DNA of 64,000 nt from Bin55 sp009840545 (GTDB taxonomy: Bacteria; Pseudomonadota; Gammaproteobacteria; Pseudomonadales; Azotimanducaceae), in assembly GCA_965208815.1 (NCBI GenBank), contig OZ242357.1, positions 310,001-374,000 on the forward strand. The letters are read 5' to 3'. This document shows, in pieces, positions 36,311 to 45,671 of this stretch; the first letter of the stretch is position 1, and each line of letters begins with the position of its first letter. The position numbers and the translations under genes are program-made. The notes beneath the pieces were generated by a model. It was given only the letters and a program-made list of their open reading frames with translations, was not told the DNA's origin and made no database searches.

Positions 36311-37357
36311 CTAAACAAACTTCAGGTGGGTAATCTCGTTGCGAGTACCCACCCGCAGAAGTGGTCCAGTCGTACCCGTTCCAGAAGAAATGTAGAGCGT
36401 CATTTGACCAATCGCATGTTGCCCACGGTATGGGTTATACGCCTTCTTGACGACCAAACCAAAGGGAAACACTTGCCCATGATGGGTGTGGCCGGATAGC
36501 ATTAGGTCGACACCCCAAGACGCAGCGTTTTCCGTTCCTTCGGGTTTGTGACACAGTAGCACTCGAAATCGATCGGGCCATGGTTCCAGTTCATTTAACG
36601 CATTGGAAATCTGTTCTTCCGAGTCTTGGTCTTCCAGTCCAATGAGCTGAAAGGGACGGAGATCAAAAGACTCGTTGCGAAGTACATTGACTTTGTGATC
36701 TTGAAGCCATCTAACAATATCCTCGCAGTGTTCTTGTCGTTCGTGATTGCCTGTGCAGAAGAAAACTGGCGCTTTCAGTTCGGCTAGCGGAGACAGGTCC
36801 GATGAATCAACGCTCTTCGCATCCACCAAATCTCCTGTTATGAGTATCGCGTCGGGATTTAGCTTCGCTATTTTCTTCACAATGCGTTTAAGGAATCCAG
36901 GTCGTCTAGTACCAATGTGAACATCCGAAATCTGAACCAACGACTTGCCTTGGGTGGCGTGTTTGCTGGTTATTGGAAGGCGGTGAACTGATATGTGTAG
37001 TGCACCAAACAGGCTTGTTAGAACGAAGATAGACCATCCTGCTAAAGCAATGGAAGCCAGAGTTTGATCGCTCAAATTGACCCACACTCGTAGAAGCTCC
37101 AAAGGCATGACGAGAAGAAAGAGCTGGAACATTAGGCAATACCAAGTCATCAGGAAAACGGATAGCGGACGACTTAGAGTTGATCGCAAGGAACGCGAGA
37201 TATACGGTGGAAAAAGGACTGCACCTAGCAGTAGAAGTAGAACCCATGTGAAGTTGGATAAGTCTTCAAACAGCCAACTGACAAGACGCAAGGGTGGATA
37301 TACGACGAGCGGGAAATACAAGGCAGCGCCGAGTAGCACAACAGTTTGTCGCTTCAC
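36311..37357 (-). CDS. Membrane-anchored calcineurin-like metallophosphoesterase
   Basis: The protein (348 aa) has about four N-terminal membrane helices (~8-135) followed by a calcineurin-like domain. The metal ligands are all present in order: VQISDVHIGTRR, ILITGDLVDA, CTGNHERQ, VLLCHKPEG and LSGHTHHGQ. YaeI-like enzymes with this layout act on lipid-linked or nucleotide substrates at the membrane. The substrate cannot be predicted. Convergent with the MBL gene and divergent from ssb. Confidence 0.9.
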   Translation of the reverse strand: MKRQTVVLLGAALYFPLVVYPPLRLVSWLFEDLSNFTWVLLLLLGAVLFPPYISRSLRSTLSRPLSVFLMTWYCLMFQLFLLVMPLELLRVWVNLSDQTLASIALAGWSIFVLTSLFGALHISVHRLPITSKHATQGKSLVQISDVHIGTRRPGFLKRIVKKIAKLNPDAILITGDLVDAKSVDSSDLSPLAELKAPVFFCTGNHERQEHCEDIVRWLQDHKVNVLRNESFDLRPFQLIGLEDQDSEEQISNALNELEPWPDRFRVLLCHKPEGTENAASWGVDLMLSGHTHHGQVFPFGLVVKKAYNPYRGQHAIGQMTLYISSGTGTTGPLLRVGTRNEITHLKFV

Positions 37358-37440
37358 TATCTAAGTGGGTCCGTAATCAAGAAATGGCAGTTTCACTCAG
37401 CTAATATAGTCTCGAAACAACTCTCAACGATTTGCTTGAT

Positions 37441-37977
37441 ATGGCTCGTAGTCTCAATAAGGTAATGCTTCTTGGAAATCTGGGCGGCGATCCGGAAACG
37501 AGATTCACGAATAGTGGTGCTCCAATTGCGCGATTTTCGCTCGCTACAACACGACGATGGAGAGACAATCGAACCGAAGAATGGCAGGAAGAAACAGACT
37601 GGCATAACGTCGTTAGTTTCGGCCGAAATGCGGAAATAGTAGGGGAATATCTTCAAAAAGGTCGCCAGTGTTTCGTGGAAGGCGAATTACGCACTTCTTC
37701 TTGGGAACGGGAAGGAGTGAAAAACTATCGAACCGAAGTATTTGCCAGAAACATCATACTTTTGGGTGGTGGAGGCGGCGGGCAAGGCAGAGGTGGTGGA
37801 GGTTACGGTGGATCACCTCCTCGCGGTGGCAGTGATCGATCACCACGATCAGGAGACGATGGATTTGGCTCACGTTCCGATCGTCAAGGAAGCTCTGGTG
37901 ATCGAGGGGCTCGCTCTAGCGGAGCGACCGGAGCTGACGACAACTTTGACGATCTTGACGACGACATTCCATTCTAG
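37441..37977 (+). CDS. ssb: Single-stranded DNA-binding protein
   Basis: The protein (178 aa) binds single-stranded DNA as a tetramer during replication, repair and recombination. The OB fold covers ~1-110 (MARSLNKVMLLGNLGGDPETR, ETDWHNVVSFGRNAEIV). A Gly/Arg/Ser-rich flexible linker follows (~113-165), then the conserved acidic tip DDLDDDIPF that recruits partner proteins. ATG 37441 matches the normal family start; an in-frame upstream codon at 37432 is less likely. The stop overlaps the convergent VOC gene by four bases. Confidence 0.97.
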   Translation: MARSLNKVMLLGNLGGDPETRFTNSGAPIARFSLATTRRWRDNRTEEWQEETDWHNVVSFGRNAEIVGEYLQKGRQCFVEGELRTSSWEREGVKNYRTEVFARNIILLGGGGGGQGRGGGGYGGSPPRGGSDRSPRSGDDGFGSRSDRQGSSGDRGARSSGATGADDNFDDLDDDIPF

Positions 37978-38387
37978 TTTTCCGATGGATACACGATGAA
38001 CTCAACAAGGTTCTTGTCAGGATCTCGAACGTAATAACTCTCGCCCACTGAAGATCCGAAAGATCTGCCACCCAGTCGTTCAACAGGTCCATGGATTGTC
38101 GCGATTGACCGATCCCGCAATGTCTGTTCAAGCGCAGACACAGAACCTGACCATACGAAGCAGAAATCACCACAGCCGGGTCTTGCCTTTGGTCCGCGCA
38201 AAGTGAACTTGGAGTCACTCCATAGAGCTGGGTCGTGAAAGTTGATCTTTTGCTGCCCTAAGTGTGCACTGTATAGTCGGGGAGCAAACGATGAGTCGAT
38301 GCGAAATCCAAGCGATTCATAGAAGGAAAGGACTTCGTCGACTTTCATGATTGGTATTGCAACGTGATCGATTGATGCGATGGCCAT
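37974..38387 (-). CDS. VOC superfamily protein (glyoxalase/dioxygenase fold)
   Basis: The protein (137 aa) starts MAIASIDHVAIPIMKVDEV, the typical first strand of a VOC module with a metal-ligand His, then FYESLGFRID, GQQKINFHDPALW (second ligand region), CGDFCFVWSG, and the C-terminal SYYVRDPDKNLVEFIVY with the Glu ligand. Two such modules per chain or dimer build a metal site for isomerase, ring-cleavage or resistance functions. The start at 38387 is chosen because longer in-frame forms run into the uppP gene on the other strand. Confidence 0.88.
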   Translation of the reverse strand: MAIASIDHVAIPIMKVDEVLSFYESLGFRIDSSFAPRLYSAHLGQQKINFHDPALWSDSKFTLRGPKARPGCGDFCFVWSGSVSALEQTLRDRSIATIHGPVERLGGRSFGSSVGESYYVRDPDKNLVEFIVYPSEN

Positions 38388-38510
38388 GTGGCTCAGAATC
38401 TCGGTGCTCGGGCTATGAAAGATTACTTCACCACTAGGGCACGTGTGCAGAATGCAATTGTGTGCAGTTCGTGTAATTCCTAACGATTTGTAGTGGCGGG
38501 TGCGCAATCG

Positions 38511-39311
38511 ATGACCCAAGTCATGGTATTGGCTCTAATACAAGGATTCACTGAATTCTTGCCGATATCCAGTTCAGCCCATCTCATTCTCGGATCGAAG
38601 ATTCTCGGCTGGACGGACCAAGGGCTTGCGTTTGATGTTGCAACTCACTTTGGTACGTTGTTGGCTGTGCTCACATACTTTCGAGTACGGCTTGCACGGC
38701 TTGCTACGTCGACCGTACATGGACTGTTGCATGGTCAGACCAACGACGAAATCCGATTCGTCGGCCGTATTGTGATCGCTACACTTCCAGTAATTGTTGT
38801 TGGTCTCGTTGCGAAGAGTGCAATAGAAGCTCATCTTCGCTCTGCTACGGTGATTGGTGTTGCCACTATTGCGTTCGGAGTATTGCTTCTAATTGGCGAC
38901 CGGCTAGGAAAACGCGAAAGCGAAGTGTCCGAGATGTCAAACTTTCAAGCCTTGCTTATCGGACTTGCACAAGCGATCGCATTGATCCCGGGTACTTCTC
39001 GTTCGGGAATAACGATTACGGCTGCCCTGTTTCTGGGTTTTTCACGTCGCGCTTCAGCTGACTTCTCTTTCTTGTTAGCTATCCCCACAATTGCGGCTGC
39101 GACCGCGCTACTTGGTCTTGATGCAGTCAACAGTTCTCTAAGTGAAGTAGATTGGCTAAGCCTTGGAATTGGCACACTACTTTCCTTTCTCAGCGCATAC
39201 CTGTGCATTGATGCATTTCTCAGGTGGATCGAAAGGATTGGAGTGACTCCGTTCGTGATATATCGACTATTACTGGGTGGTGTCTTATTGACTGTTACTC
39301 TTGCTTCATGA
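38511..39311 (+). CDS. uppP: Undecaprenyl-diphosphate phosphatase
   Basis: The protein (266 aa) is an inner-membrane enzyme that removes a phosphate from undecaprenyl diphosphate so the carrier can be reused for peptidoglycan and other polymers. The two family motifs are present: QGFTEFLPISSSAHLILG (with catalytic Glu and Ser-rich loop, ~9-26) and LIPGTSRSGITITAALFLG (~160-178). About eight membrane helices are visible. ATG 38511 matches the usual start; GTG 38493 is an alternative. Confidence 0.95.
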   Translation: MTQVMVLALIQGFTEFLPISSSAHLILGSKILGWTDQGLAFDVATHFGTLLAVLTYFRVRLARLATSTVHGLLHGQTNDEIRFVGRIVIATLPVIVVGLVAKSAIEAHLRSATVIGVATIAFGVLLLIGDRLGKRESEVSEMSNFQALLIGLAQAIALIPGTSRSGITITAALFLGFSRRASADFSFLLAIPTIAAATALLGLDAVNSSLSEVDWLSLGIGTLLSFLSAYLCIDAFLRWIERIGVTPFVIYRLLLGGVLLTVTLAS

Positions 39312-39446
39312 GACGCTAATCCAAGATTTGAAATCCATTTCGTAACATGTGCATTAGACTCGACTTGTTAGGGTTTTCTCAATGAGTTCAACTCTTGGGG
39401 CTCACCATGGTTTGCATCTTAAGTAATTTGTGTAGCTGGTCACGGT

Positions 39447-40058
39447 ATGACTCCTCAGCTTGAACTGCCGCTGTTTCCACTCGGGACGGTTTTGTTCAAA
39501 GATGGATTGTTGCCACTGCACGTCTTTGAACCACGCTATGTCACTATGGTTGAAAATGCCATCGAAACTGAAACTGGCTTTGGCGTCGTCTTGCTAAAAA
39601 ACGGAAGCGAAGTACACGAGAAGGGAACATCTAGCCCGCCCGCTATACATAGCGTGGGAACTTTGGCTTCGCTTCGTGAACACAGAAGGCTAGACGATGG
39701 ACGTTTCTATGTGTTAGCGGAAGGTGGAGCAAAATTTCATGTGGAGACTACATGGGAACTTGAAGACCACTTGCGAATGGCGCAAGTGCGGATCGAAATG
39801 GATGAACCAAAGCTCGAGATTCGCAATTCCGATGCCGTCTTGGTCGACATTCTCCAAAAAGTAGTTGATGCCATGGGTGCTGAAGCTGGAGAATTGAACA
39901 TAGACTTTGACGATGCTTCATCAGTCAGCATGCGACTGTCGGAGCATCTAGCGATTGACCTGCAATATCGACAGAAGCTGCTTGAACTGAACGATGCTCA
40001 CCAACGATTCAATCTAATTTGGGAGTGGTTGCGAGAATCTACAACCGAAGAGTTCTGA
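39447..40058 (+). CDS. LON N-terminal (substrate-binding) domain protein
   Basis: The protein (203 aa) consists of the LON N-terminal domain only: LELPLFPLGTVLFKDGLLPLHVFEPRY at ~4-30 (not all conserved), FGVVLLKNGSEV, and a helical C-terminal half ending FNLIWEWLRE. There is no ATPase or protease part, and stand-alone domains of this kind are common in proteobacteria with unclear function, possibly as substrate adaptors. It lies 77 bp before nadD on the same strand. Confidence 0.87.
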   Translation: MTPQLELPLFPLGTVLFKDGLLPLHVFEPRYVTMVENAIETETGFGVVLLKNGSEVHEKGTSSPPAIHSVGTLASLREHRRLDDGRFYVLAEGGAKFHVETTWELEDHLRMAQVRIEMDEPKLEIRNSDAVLVDILQKVVDAMGAEAGELNIDFDDASSVSMRLSEHLAIDLQYRQKLLELNDAHQRFNLIWEWLRESTTEEF

Positions 40059-40135
40059 GAGATGTCCAATCGCCCTGCTTTGCTGCAAGAAACCATATGC
40101 CTCACCTAGGGATCTGTGAGAACAATCGGTAGATT

Positions 40136-40741
40136 GTGGTTGTCTTCGGAGGAACTTTCGATCCAGTCCACGTTGGTCACCTGCATGGTGCACACCATGT
40201 CTCGAAATCTCTGGGTGGTGCAATTGTGACCATGATGGTTGCGCCCACTCCGCAACTTCGGAAACCGCCTGTTGCCAGTCTTCATGATCGCTGGACAATG
40301 TTGTTGCTCGCGTGCAAGTCGAACCCAGTCCTTCAGGCATCTCGATTTGAGGATGGTCGCGATGGTCCGACCCGTACTGTAGAAACGTTGAGAGACTTGA
40401 CAAGAACAAATGATGTTCCAATTGTTTGGGCGATAGGCATGGATGCCTTCCAAAACGTCTCAAGTTGGTACCGTGCAGAGGAATTGCCCGAAATCGTAAG
40501 TTTCTTTGTGCTGAAGCGAATGAGCCCCTCTTCAGACGAAGTACCGATTGGCTTCTCAAGAGTGAAAGAACCTGGTCAATTGCTTGAAAGTCCGGGTGGT
40601 GTGTTCGTATCTTTTAAGCCGATGTTGGACGTCTCCGCAACGGAAATTCGTCGAAAAGTTCGCGACGGATGCGACGTCTCTGAGTCAATCCATCCCGAAG
40701 TTTGCAAGCATATAATCAAAAATCGTTTGTATCGTGGCTAA
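40136..40741 (+). CDS. nadD: Nicotinate-nucleotide adenylyltransferase
   Basis: The protein (201 aa) joins nicotinate mononucleotide and ATP to give deamido-NAD in NAD synthesis. The nucleotidyltransferase motif GGTFDPVHVGHLHGA is at ~5-19, and the second motif is VSATEIRRKV near 162. A stop codon lies two codons upstream in frame, so GTG 40136 is the only ordinary start. The next gene, rsfS, overlaps its end by eight bases. This is the first gene of the conserved nadD-rsfS-rlmH-mrdA-rodA block. Confidence 0.95.
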   Translation: MVVFGGTFDPVHVGHLHGAHHVSKSLGGAIVTMMVAPTPQLRKPPVASLHDRWTMLLLACKSNPVLQASRFEDGRDGPTRTVETLRDLTRTNDVPIVWAIGMDAFQNVSSWYRAEELPEIVSFFVLKRMSPSSDEVPIGFSRVKEPGQLLESPGGVFVSFKPMLDVSATEIRRKVRDGCDVSESIHPEVCKHIIKNRLYRG

Positions 40742-41096
40742 AGGACGTTCGCTGACCACTCAGACTCTTAGTGTTACCCTCGTGGAGCTGCTTGAAGAAA
40801 TAAAAGCACTCAATATCAAAGTTCTCGATGTCCGAAAGCTAACCGATATGACGGACTACATGCTTGTAGCTACGGGTACGTCCAGCCGTCACGTGTCGTC
40901 GATTGTTGAGCACTTGTTAAGAGAATCGAAGAAACTTGGGATGCCAATTCTCGGAGTTGAAGGTCAAAGCTCGGCTGAGTGGGTCCTAGTGGACTATGGA
41001 GACGCCGTCCTGCACGTGATGCAGGGGAAAACTAGGGACTTCTATCAACTCGAACGTCTTTGGGACCCCGTTCACCAAACTGAAAACGTCATGTGA
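40734..41096 (+). CDS. rsfS: Ribosomal silencing factor
   Basis: The protein (120 aa) binds ribosomal protein L14 on the large subunit and blocks joining of the subunits when nutrients fall. Family marks are VLDVRKLTDMTDYMLVATGTSSRHV and SAEWVLVDYGDAVLHVM. Its C-terminus is about 15 residues longer than the E. coli protein. The GTG at 40734 overlaps nadD by eight bases, and the ATGTGA junction with rlmH overlaps by four, so expression is coupled. Confidence 0.95.
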   Translation: MAKGRSLTTQTLSVTLVELLEEIKALNIKVLDVRKLTDMTDYMLVATGTSSRHVSSIVEHLLRESKKLGMPILGVEGQSSAEWVLVDYGDAVLHVMQGKTRDFYQLERLWDPVHQTENVM

Positions 41097-41527
41097 AGTT
41101 TCGAGTTCTGCACGTTGGAAAAGGGCCTAAATGGCTGGAAGCCGCCATCGGCGACTATGTTCGAAGGATGCCCGAGTTGGTGCTCGTTCGTATTCGAGAC
41201 AATCCTAATCGATCTTGCTTTGACAGAATGATTCGAAGTGCTGGATCATCTTCTGTTGTGATGCTTGACCGCCGCGGAAAACACTTGAGTACGGCAGAGC
41301 TCGCGAAAAAATATCGTCAATGGAACTTTAGCGGAAACGATGTATCTTTCTTAATAGGTGACTCTGATGGATTCTCAGAGTCTGAACGCAGTCAAGTAGC
41401 TTTTGTCTGGTCTCTTTCTGAACTCACCTACCCATACTCTATCGCTCGATTGGTAGTGTGTGAGCAACTCTTTCGGGCACGCTCAATAGTCAACGGTCAT
41501 CCGTACCACCACAATGAAGATAGATAA
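41093..41527 (+). CDS. rlmH: 23S rRNA pseudouridine-1915 N3-methyltransferase
   Basis: The protein (144 aa) methylates pseudouridine 1915 of 23S rRNA using S-adenosylmethionine. SPOUT-fold marks are VVMLDRRGKHLSTAELA, SFLIGDSDGFSESER, and the C-terminal LVVCEQLFRARSIVNGHPYHHNE knot region. It is ten residues shorter than the E. coli protein. Start GTG 41093 overlaps rsfS; the mrdA start at 41514 lies inside its 3' end. Confidence 0.95.
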   Translation: MKFRVLHVGKGPKWLEAAIGDYVRRMPELVLVRIRDNPNRSCFDRMIRSAGSSSVVMLDRRGKHLSTAELAKKYRQWNFSGNDVSFLIGDSDGFSESERSQVAFVWSLSELTYPYSIARLVVCEQLFRARSIVNGHPYHHNEDR

Positions 41528-43424
41528 AGCTCGATTGCAAGTCTCGAACGAGCAGAAGAAGACCATGCTCGTTCGGACGATTGTCGTTGGCGCAATCAGC
41601 ATGGTTCTGATTGCGGGCATTCTGTTGCGGCTGTTCCAGCTGCAAATACTCAATCACGAGCGTTATGCGACACGTGCAACCGACAATCGTCTGGTCACTC
41701 AGCCACTAGCTCCAGCACGAGGACTGATCTTCGACAGAAATGGAAACGTTCTTGCAGGAAATAAGCAAGTTCAATCGTTGTCGGTGGTGGGTGAGAATGT
41801 CGAGGACATCAACGCACTGCTCATTCGAGTTCGAGAAATTCTTTCGTTTGATGCTGACGAGGAAGAGAGTTTTCGAAAACGTCTGAAGAACTCCTCGAGA
41901 CCTGGCGAGAAGGTCATTCTGAAGCGACATTTGAGTGACGTAGAGCTCGCAACATTTGCAGTCAATCGTTTTCGTTATCCCGAACTCTCCCTTACGACAG
42001 AGACGTTGCGCGACTATCCCATGAGTGATCTCATGGCTCATGTCGTGGGTTCGGTACGTCAGATCACCACTGAAGATCTACAACGTCTCGACCCTATCAG
42101 GTATGGCGCAACGATGTTCATAGGTCGTCGGGGAGTCGAAAAGTTTTATGAAGATGCACTTCATGGCCAAGTGGGCTATCGGACAGTAGAGGTCAATGTC
42201 CACGGCCGAGTGATGCGAGAGCTAACAAGCGAGCCGCCAGCTCGTGGCAGAACGATTACCTTGCACATTGATGCGAGGTTGCAACAAATCGCAGACGAAG
42301 CACTTGGAGACCGCCGCGGAGCCGTCGTAGCCGTAGACCCCAAAACGGGTGGGCTCCTGACGCTGGTTAGCAAACCAACGTACGATCCAAACGGTTTTGT
42401 CATGGGAATGACTGATCGAGCTTACAACCATTTGATCAATCGACGAGACACACCGTTGTTCAACCGAGCGACTCAAGGCACTTACCCTCCTGGTTCGACT
42501 TTCAAACCGATTGTGGCTTTGGCTTGTCTCAGTGCGGAACTCGTGGATTGGCAAGAGGAAATCCTAGACATAACCGGTAAGTTCCAACTACCGAACTCCA
42601 CTAAAGTGTGGCGCGACTGGTTTGAGCACAACACTGGTCGGGGTCAGGGTGCTGTCAATATGTACCGGGCAATTTACCGATCGTCCAACATCTTCTTCTA
42701 TGAGATGAGTACTCGTTTAGAAGTAGATGATCTGGCACATTTTGCCAACAGTTTCGGAATTGGAAGAAGCACTGCAATAGATGTAGCAGACGCCGTCGGT
42801 GGCTTAATGCCAACGAAGCAGTGGAAACGCGATACCAAGGGAGAATCTTGGTATCGCGGCGACAACGTCAACCTGTTCATCGGTCAGGGAGACATACTGG
42901 TCACGCCACTACAGATGGCAACCTTTGCAACTGTTCTAGCCAATCGCGGAGAGTGGATTAGGCCGCGCTTGCTAATGTCGAGCGACCAACCGATCGATTT
43001 AGATGAAGCGTTCACTCGACCATTTTCACCCGTTGATGGACCATCGAAAGCAGACTGGTTCTTGATGATCGATGCGCTTCGTGCTGTCGTTCATCGGGGC
43101 GATCAAGGATATCTACAGAACGGAATTGCCTGGGCGCATATTGGAAGGAACATTCCGTATCTCATGGCGGGAAAGTCAGGTACGGTCCAGGTCGTTGGAA
43201 TTCCCCATGGGGACGATGTCGTGGAGGAGCCTCTGGAGGAGTACAAACAGGAGCACGCCTTGTTTTTTGGTTTTGCTCCAGTTGAAGATCCCGTCATTGC
43301 GGTTGCGGTGGTAATTGAGAATGGTGCCGCAGACGGCGGAGGCGGATCCAGTGTTGCTGGACCTGTTGTTCGCAGTGTTATCGATGCGTACTTAGAAAAT
43401 TCTGTGGCGGTGACTAGTGAGTGA
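41514..43424 (+). CDS. mrdA: Peptidoglycan DD-transpeptidase PBP2
   Basis: The protein (636 aa) is the monofunctional transpeptidase of the rod (elongasome) complex. It has one N-terminal membrane helix (~20-42) and a PBP dimerisation domain with LAPARGLIFDRNGNVLA. The transpeptidase domain carries active-site SxxK in PPGSTFKPIV (Ser328, Lys331), SxN in RSSNIFF (~390-392) and KSG in MAGKSGTVQ. The gene is followed by rodA with an eight-base overlap, matching their joint work as synthase pair. Confidence 0.96.
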   Translation: MKIDKARLQVSNEQKKTMLVRTIVVGAISMVLIAGILLRLFQLQILNHERYATRATDNRLVTQPLAPARGLIFDRNGNVLAGNKQVQSLSVVGENVEDINALLIRVREILSFDADEEESFRKRLKNSSRPGEKVILKRHLSDVELATFAVNRFRYPELSLTTETLRDYPMSDLMAHVVGSVRQITTEDLQRLDPIRYGATMFIGRRGVEKFYEDALHGQVGYRTVEVNVHGRVMRELTSEPPARGRTITLHIDARLQQIADEALGDRRGAVVAVDPKTGGLLTLVSKPTYDPNGFVMGMTDRAYNHLINRRDTPLFNRATQGTYPPGSTFKPIVALACLSAELVDWQEEILDITGKFQLPNSTKVWRDWFEHNTGRGQGAVNMYRAIYRSSNIFFYEMSTRLEVDDLAHFANSFGIGRSTAIDVADAVGGLMPTKQWKRDTKGESWYRGDNVNLFIGQGDILVTPLQMATFATVLANRGEWIRPRLLMSSDQPIDLDEAFTRPFSPVDGPSKADWFLMIDALRAVVHRGDQGYLQNGIAWAHIGRNIPYLMAGKSGTVQVVGIPHGDDVVEEPLEEYKQEHALFFGFAPVEDPVIAVAVVIENGAADGGGGSSVAGPVVRSVIDAYLENSVAVTSE

Positions 43425-44562
43425 ATTACTGAGCATCCCATCTTCGCGGCCTCCGTATACCTACTTGATCGAATCGATCAAGAGAAATTTCAATCTGGAT
43501 TGGACACTCCTGTTTCTCTTGGCCTGTGTCGCAACGTTTGGTTTGGTCATTCTCTACAGTTCCTTAGGAAAAGATCAGATGGCACTGATCAAGCTGATTG
43601 TCAAAATCGCTTTTGCGTTCGGGTTGATGCTTGTTGCTTGCAGTATTTCGCCACAGACCTACTTTCGACTGACCCCTGTCTTATATGTAGGCGTCATTGG
43701 TTTGCTGGTGGCTGTTATGTTCATCGGTGAGACCTCCAAGGGATCTCAACGATGGCTGGACTTGCCGTTGCTACCACGTTTCCAACCTTCAGAACTTCTA
43801 AAGCTTGCTATTCCGCTAATGATTGGGTGGTACTTGTGCTTGCGGTCTTTCCGCATGAATTTTCTTGACTTCTGTGTTGTGCTGGCAATTGCCGGTCTGC
43901 CCACCGCGCTGGTCGTGCTTCAGCCAGACTACGGCACCGCATTGATTCTGCTTCTTGGTTCTGCGGGAATAATCTTTTTGATAGGAATCAGATGGCGATG
44001 GATTGCACTGGTGGTGTTCCTGGTCGCCGCATCCATTCCCGTTGCGTGGCACTACCTGCTACACGACTACCATCGGACACGAATCTTAGTGCTCTTTGAT
44101 CCTGACAGCGATCCCCAAGGTGCCGGGTGGAACATTTTGCAGTCAAAGATTGCGATTGGATCGGGTGGTATGAACGGTAAGGGTTTGTTCCAGGGCACAC
44201 AGAGCCAGCTTGACTTCTTGCCTGAGGGGCACACTGATTTTGTTCTAGCCGTCATTGGCGAAGAGCTCGGTTTTGTGTGGTGCACATTGCTTTTGATTTG
44301 CTATTTGTTAATCTTTATCCGCGCGCTGTATATCAGCATTCAATCTTCGAATGGATTCGGACATCTTGTTGGCGCAGGGATTGCGATTATTTTCTTCCTA
44401 TGTGTCGTGGTTAACGTCGCGATGGTGGTCGGACTGCTGCCAGTAATGGGCCTACCACTTCCTCTTGTTAGCTACGGTGGCACTTCCGCTGTGACTACGC
44501 TCGTTTCCTTCGGAGTCATCATGGCAATTTGCACGCGAAAACAGTGGATGGACAAGGAATGA
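43417..44562 (+). CDS. rodA: Rod-shape-determining peptidoglycan glycosyltransferase
   Basis: The protein (381 aa) is the SEDS-family polymerase partner of PBP2. It has about ten membrane helices and the family blocks GSQRWLDLPLLPRFQPSELLK (split across the family motif), LQPDYGTALILLLG, FQGTQSQLDFLPEGHTDFVLAVIGEELG (in parts) and GLPLPLVSYGGTSAV. The start GTG 43417 lies inside mrdA; its stop overlaps the mltB ATG in an ATGA junction. The rlpA gene often found next in this block is absent. Confidence 0.96.
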   Translation: MSELLSIPSSRPPYTYLIESIKRNFNLDWTLLFLLACVATFGLVILYSSLGKDQMALIKLIVKIAFAFGLMLVACSISPQTYFRLTPVLYVGVIGLLVAVMFIGETSKGSQRWLDLPLLPRFQPSELLKLAIPLMIGWYLCLRSFRMNFLDFCVVLAIAGLPTALVVLQPDYGTALILLLGSAGIIFLIGIRWRWIALVVFLVAASIPVAWHYLLHDYHRTRILVLFDPDSDPQGAGWNILQSKIAIGSGGMNGKGLFQGTQSQLDFLPEGHTDFVLAVIGEELGFVWCTLLLICYLLIFIRALYISIQSSNGFGHLVGAGIAIIFFLCVVVNVAMVVGLLPVMGLPLPLVSYGGTSAVTTLVSFGVIMAICTRKQWMDKE

Positions 44563-45608
44563 AACTAAAGCACATAGTCTCGTTGGCTTCGTTGATCTTG
44601 GCATTTCACGCCGTTGGAGATTACAGCGAGAATGAAAAAGCCGTAGCCCTAATCGATGGACTGGTTGAAGATCTCGACTTCGACCGAAACGCCTTGGTGT
44701 CCGTATTTCGCGAGGCGAAACACGTACCCGAAATCATCGAAATCATGGAAAGGCCCGCAGAAGCCTTGTACTGGAATGAGTACAAGGACATATTCTTGCA
44801 GCCGGAGCGAGTCGAAGCGGGTATTGAGTTCATTAAGACAAACTCCGAGGTTCTCAATCGTGCAGAAAAAGCCTATGGCGTCGAGCCTCACATCATTTCA
44901 GCAATCATTGGCGTAGAAACCTACTACGGCAAGTTTCTGGGCAAGTACCGTGTGATTGATGCCCTCGTAACGCTTGGATTCGGTTATCCAAGACGTGCAG
45001 AGTTCTTCAGCGAAGAATTGCGTCACTTTCTTATTCTTGCATGCGAGGAGAGAATCAAACCCTTCGACCTTGACGAGTCGTGCCATCGTATGAACGATTC
45101 CTCCGCAAGCGGGAACGGTAGATCCATCGATGAACTCTTGGGTTCCTATGCTGGAGCCATGGGGTACGGACAGTTCATCTCGTCGAGCTATCGCAACTTT
45201 GCAGTCGACTTTGATGGTGATGGAATTCGCGATATTTGGACAAATACGACGGATGCAATTGGAAGCGTTGCCAATTACTTTTCCGAACACGGATGGGTCC
45301 CCGATGCAGACATCCTCGAACGAGTAACCGTGGAGCCGACTAAATCCGAAGTAGGAGATCTAGCTAACGAAGATCTAAAACCGAGCAAGACTGTGTCTGA
45401 ATGGCGTTCTCTTGGCATCAAGACGAAGGCCGCGGATGACTCGTTAGCAGCATTGTTCGCATACCGCCTAGATGACAAGGACGGAGTCGAACGCAACGAC
45501 TACGTTCTTGGGTTCGACAATTTCTACGTCATTACACGCTACAACATAAGCCGGTTGTATGCGAGGGTTGTCTACCAGTTAGCAATGGACATTCGCGATG
45601 GTCTATAG
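44559..45608 (+). CDS. mltB: Membrane-bound lytic murein transglycosylase B-like
   Basis: The protein (349 aa) cleaves peptidoglycan glycan strands with formation of anhydromuramoyl ends. The SLT_2/MltB core shows the catalytic Glu120 in ISAIIGVETYYGKFLGKYR, then LVTLGFGYPRRAEFF, SYAGAMGYGQFISSSYR and AIGSVANYFSEHGW. The signal peptide MKLKHIVSLASLILAFHAVG has no lipobox cysteine, unlike E. coli MltB, so the enzyme is probably a soluble periplasmic form. The ATG at 44559 overlaps the rodA stop. Confidence 0.92.
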   Translation: MKLKHIVSLASLILAFHAVGDYSENEKAVALIDGLVEDLDFDRNALVSVFREAKHVPEIIEIMERPAEALYWNEYKDIFLQPERVEAGIEFIKTNSEVLNRAEKAYGVEPHIISAIIGVETYYGKFLGKYRVIDALVTLGFGYPRRAEFFSEELRHFLILACEERIKPFDLDESCHRMNDSSASGNGRSIDELLGSYAGAMGYGQFISSSYRNFAVDFDGDGIRDIWTNTTDAIGSVANYFSEHGWVPDADILERVTVEPTKSEVGDLANEDLKPSKTVSEWRSLGIKTKAADDSLAALFAYRLDDKDGVERNDYVLGFDNFYVITRYNISRLYARVVYQLAMDIRDGL

Positions 45609-45671
45609 GGCGATTCCGACGTTCAATTAGCAATTGAAACTTTTCACCGCATCCATCTAGCAGCAAAATCA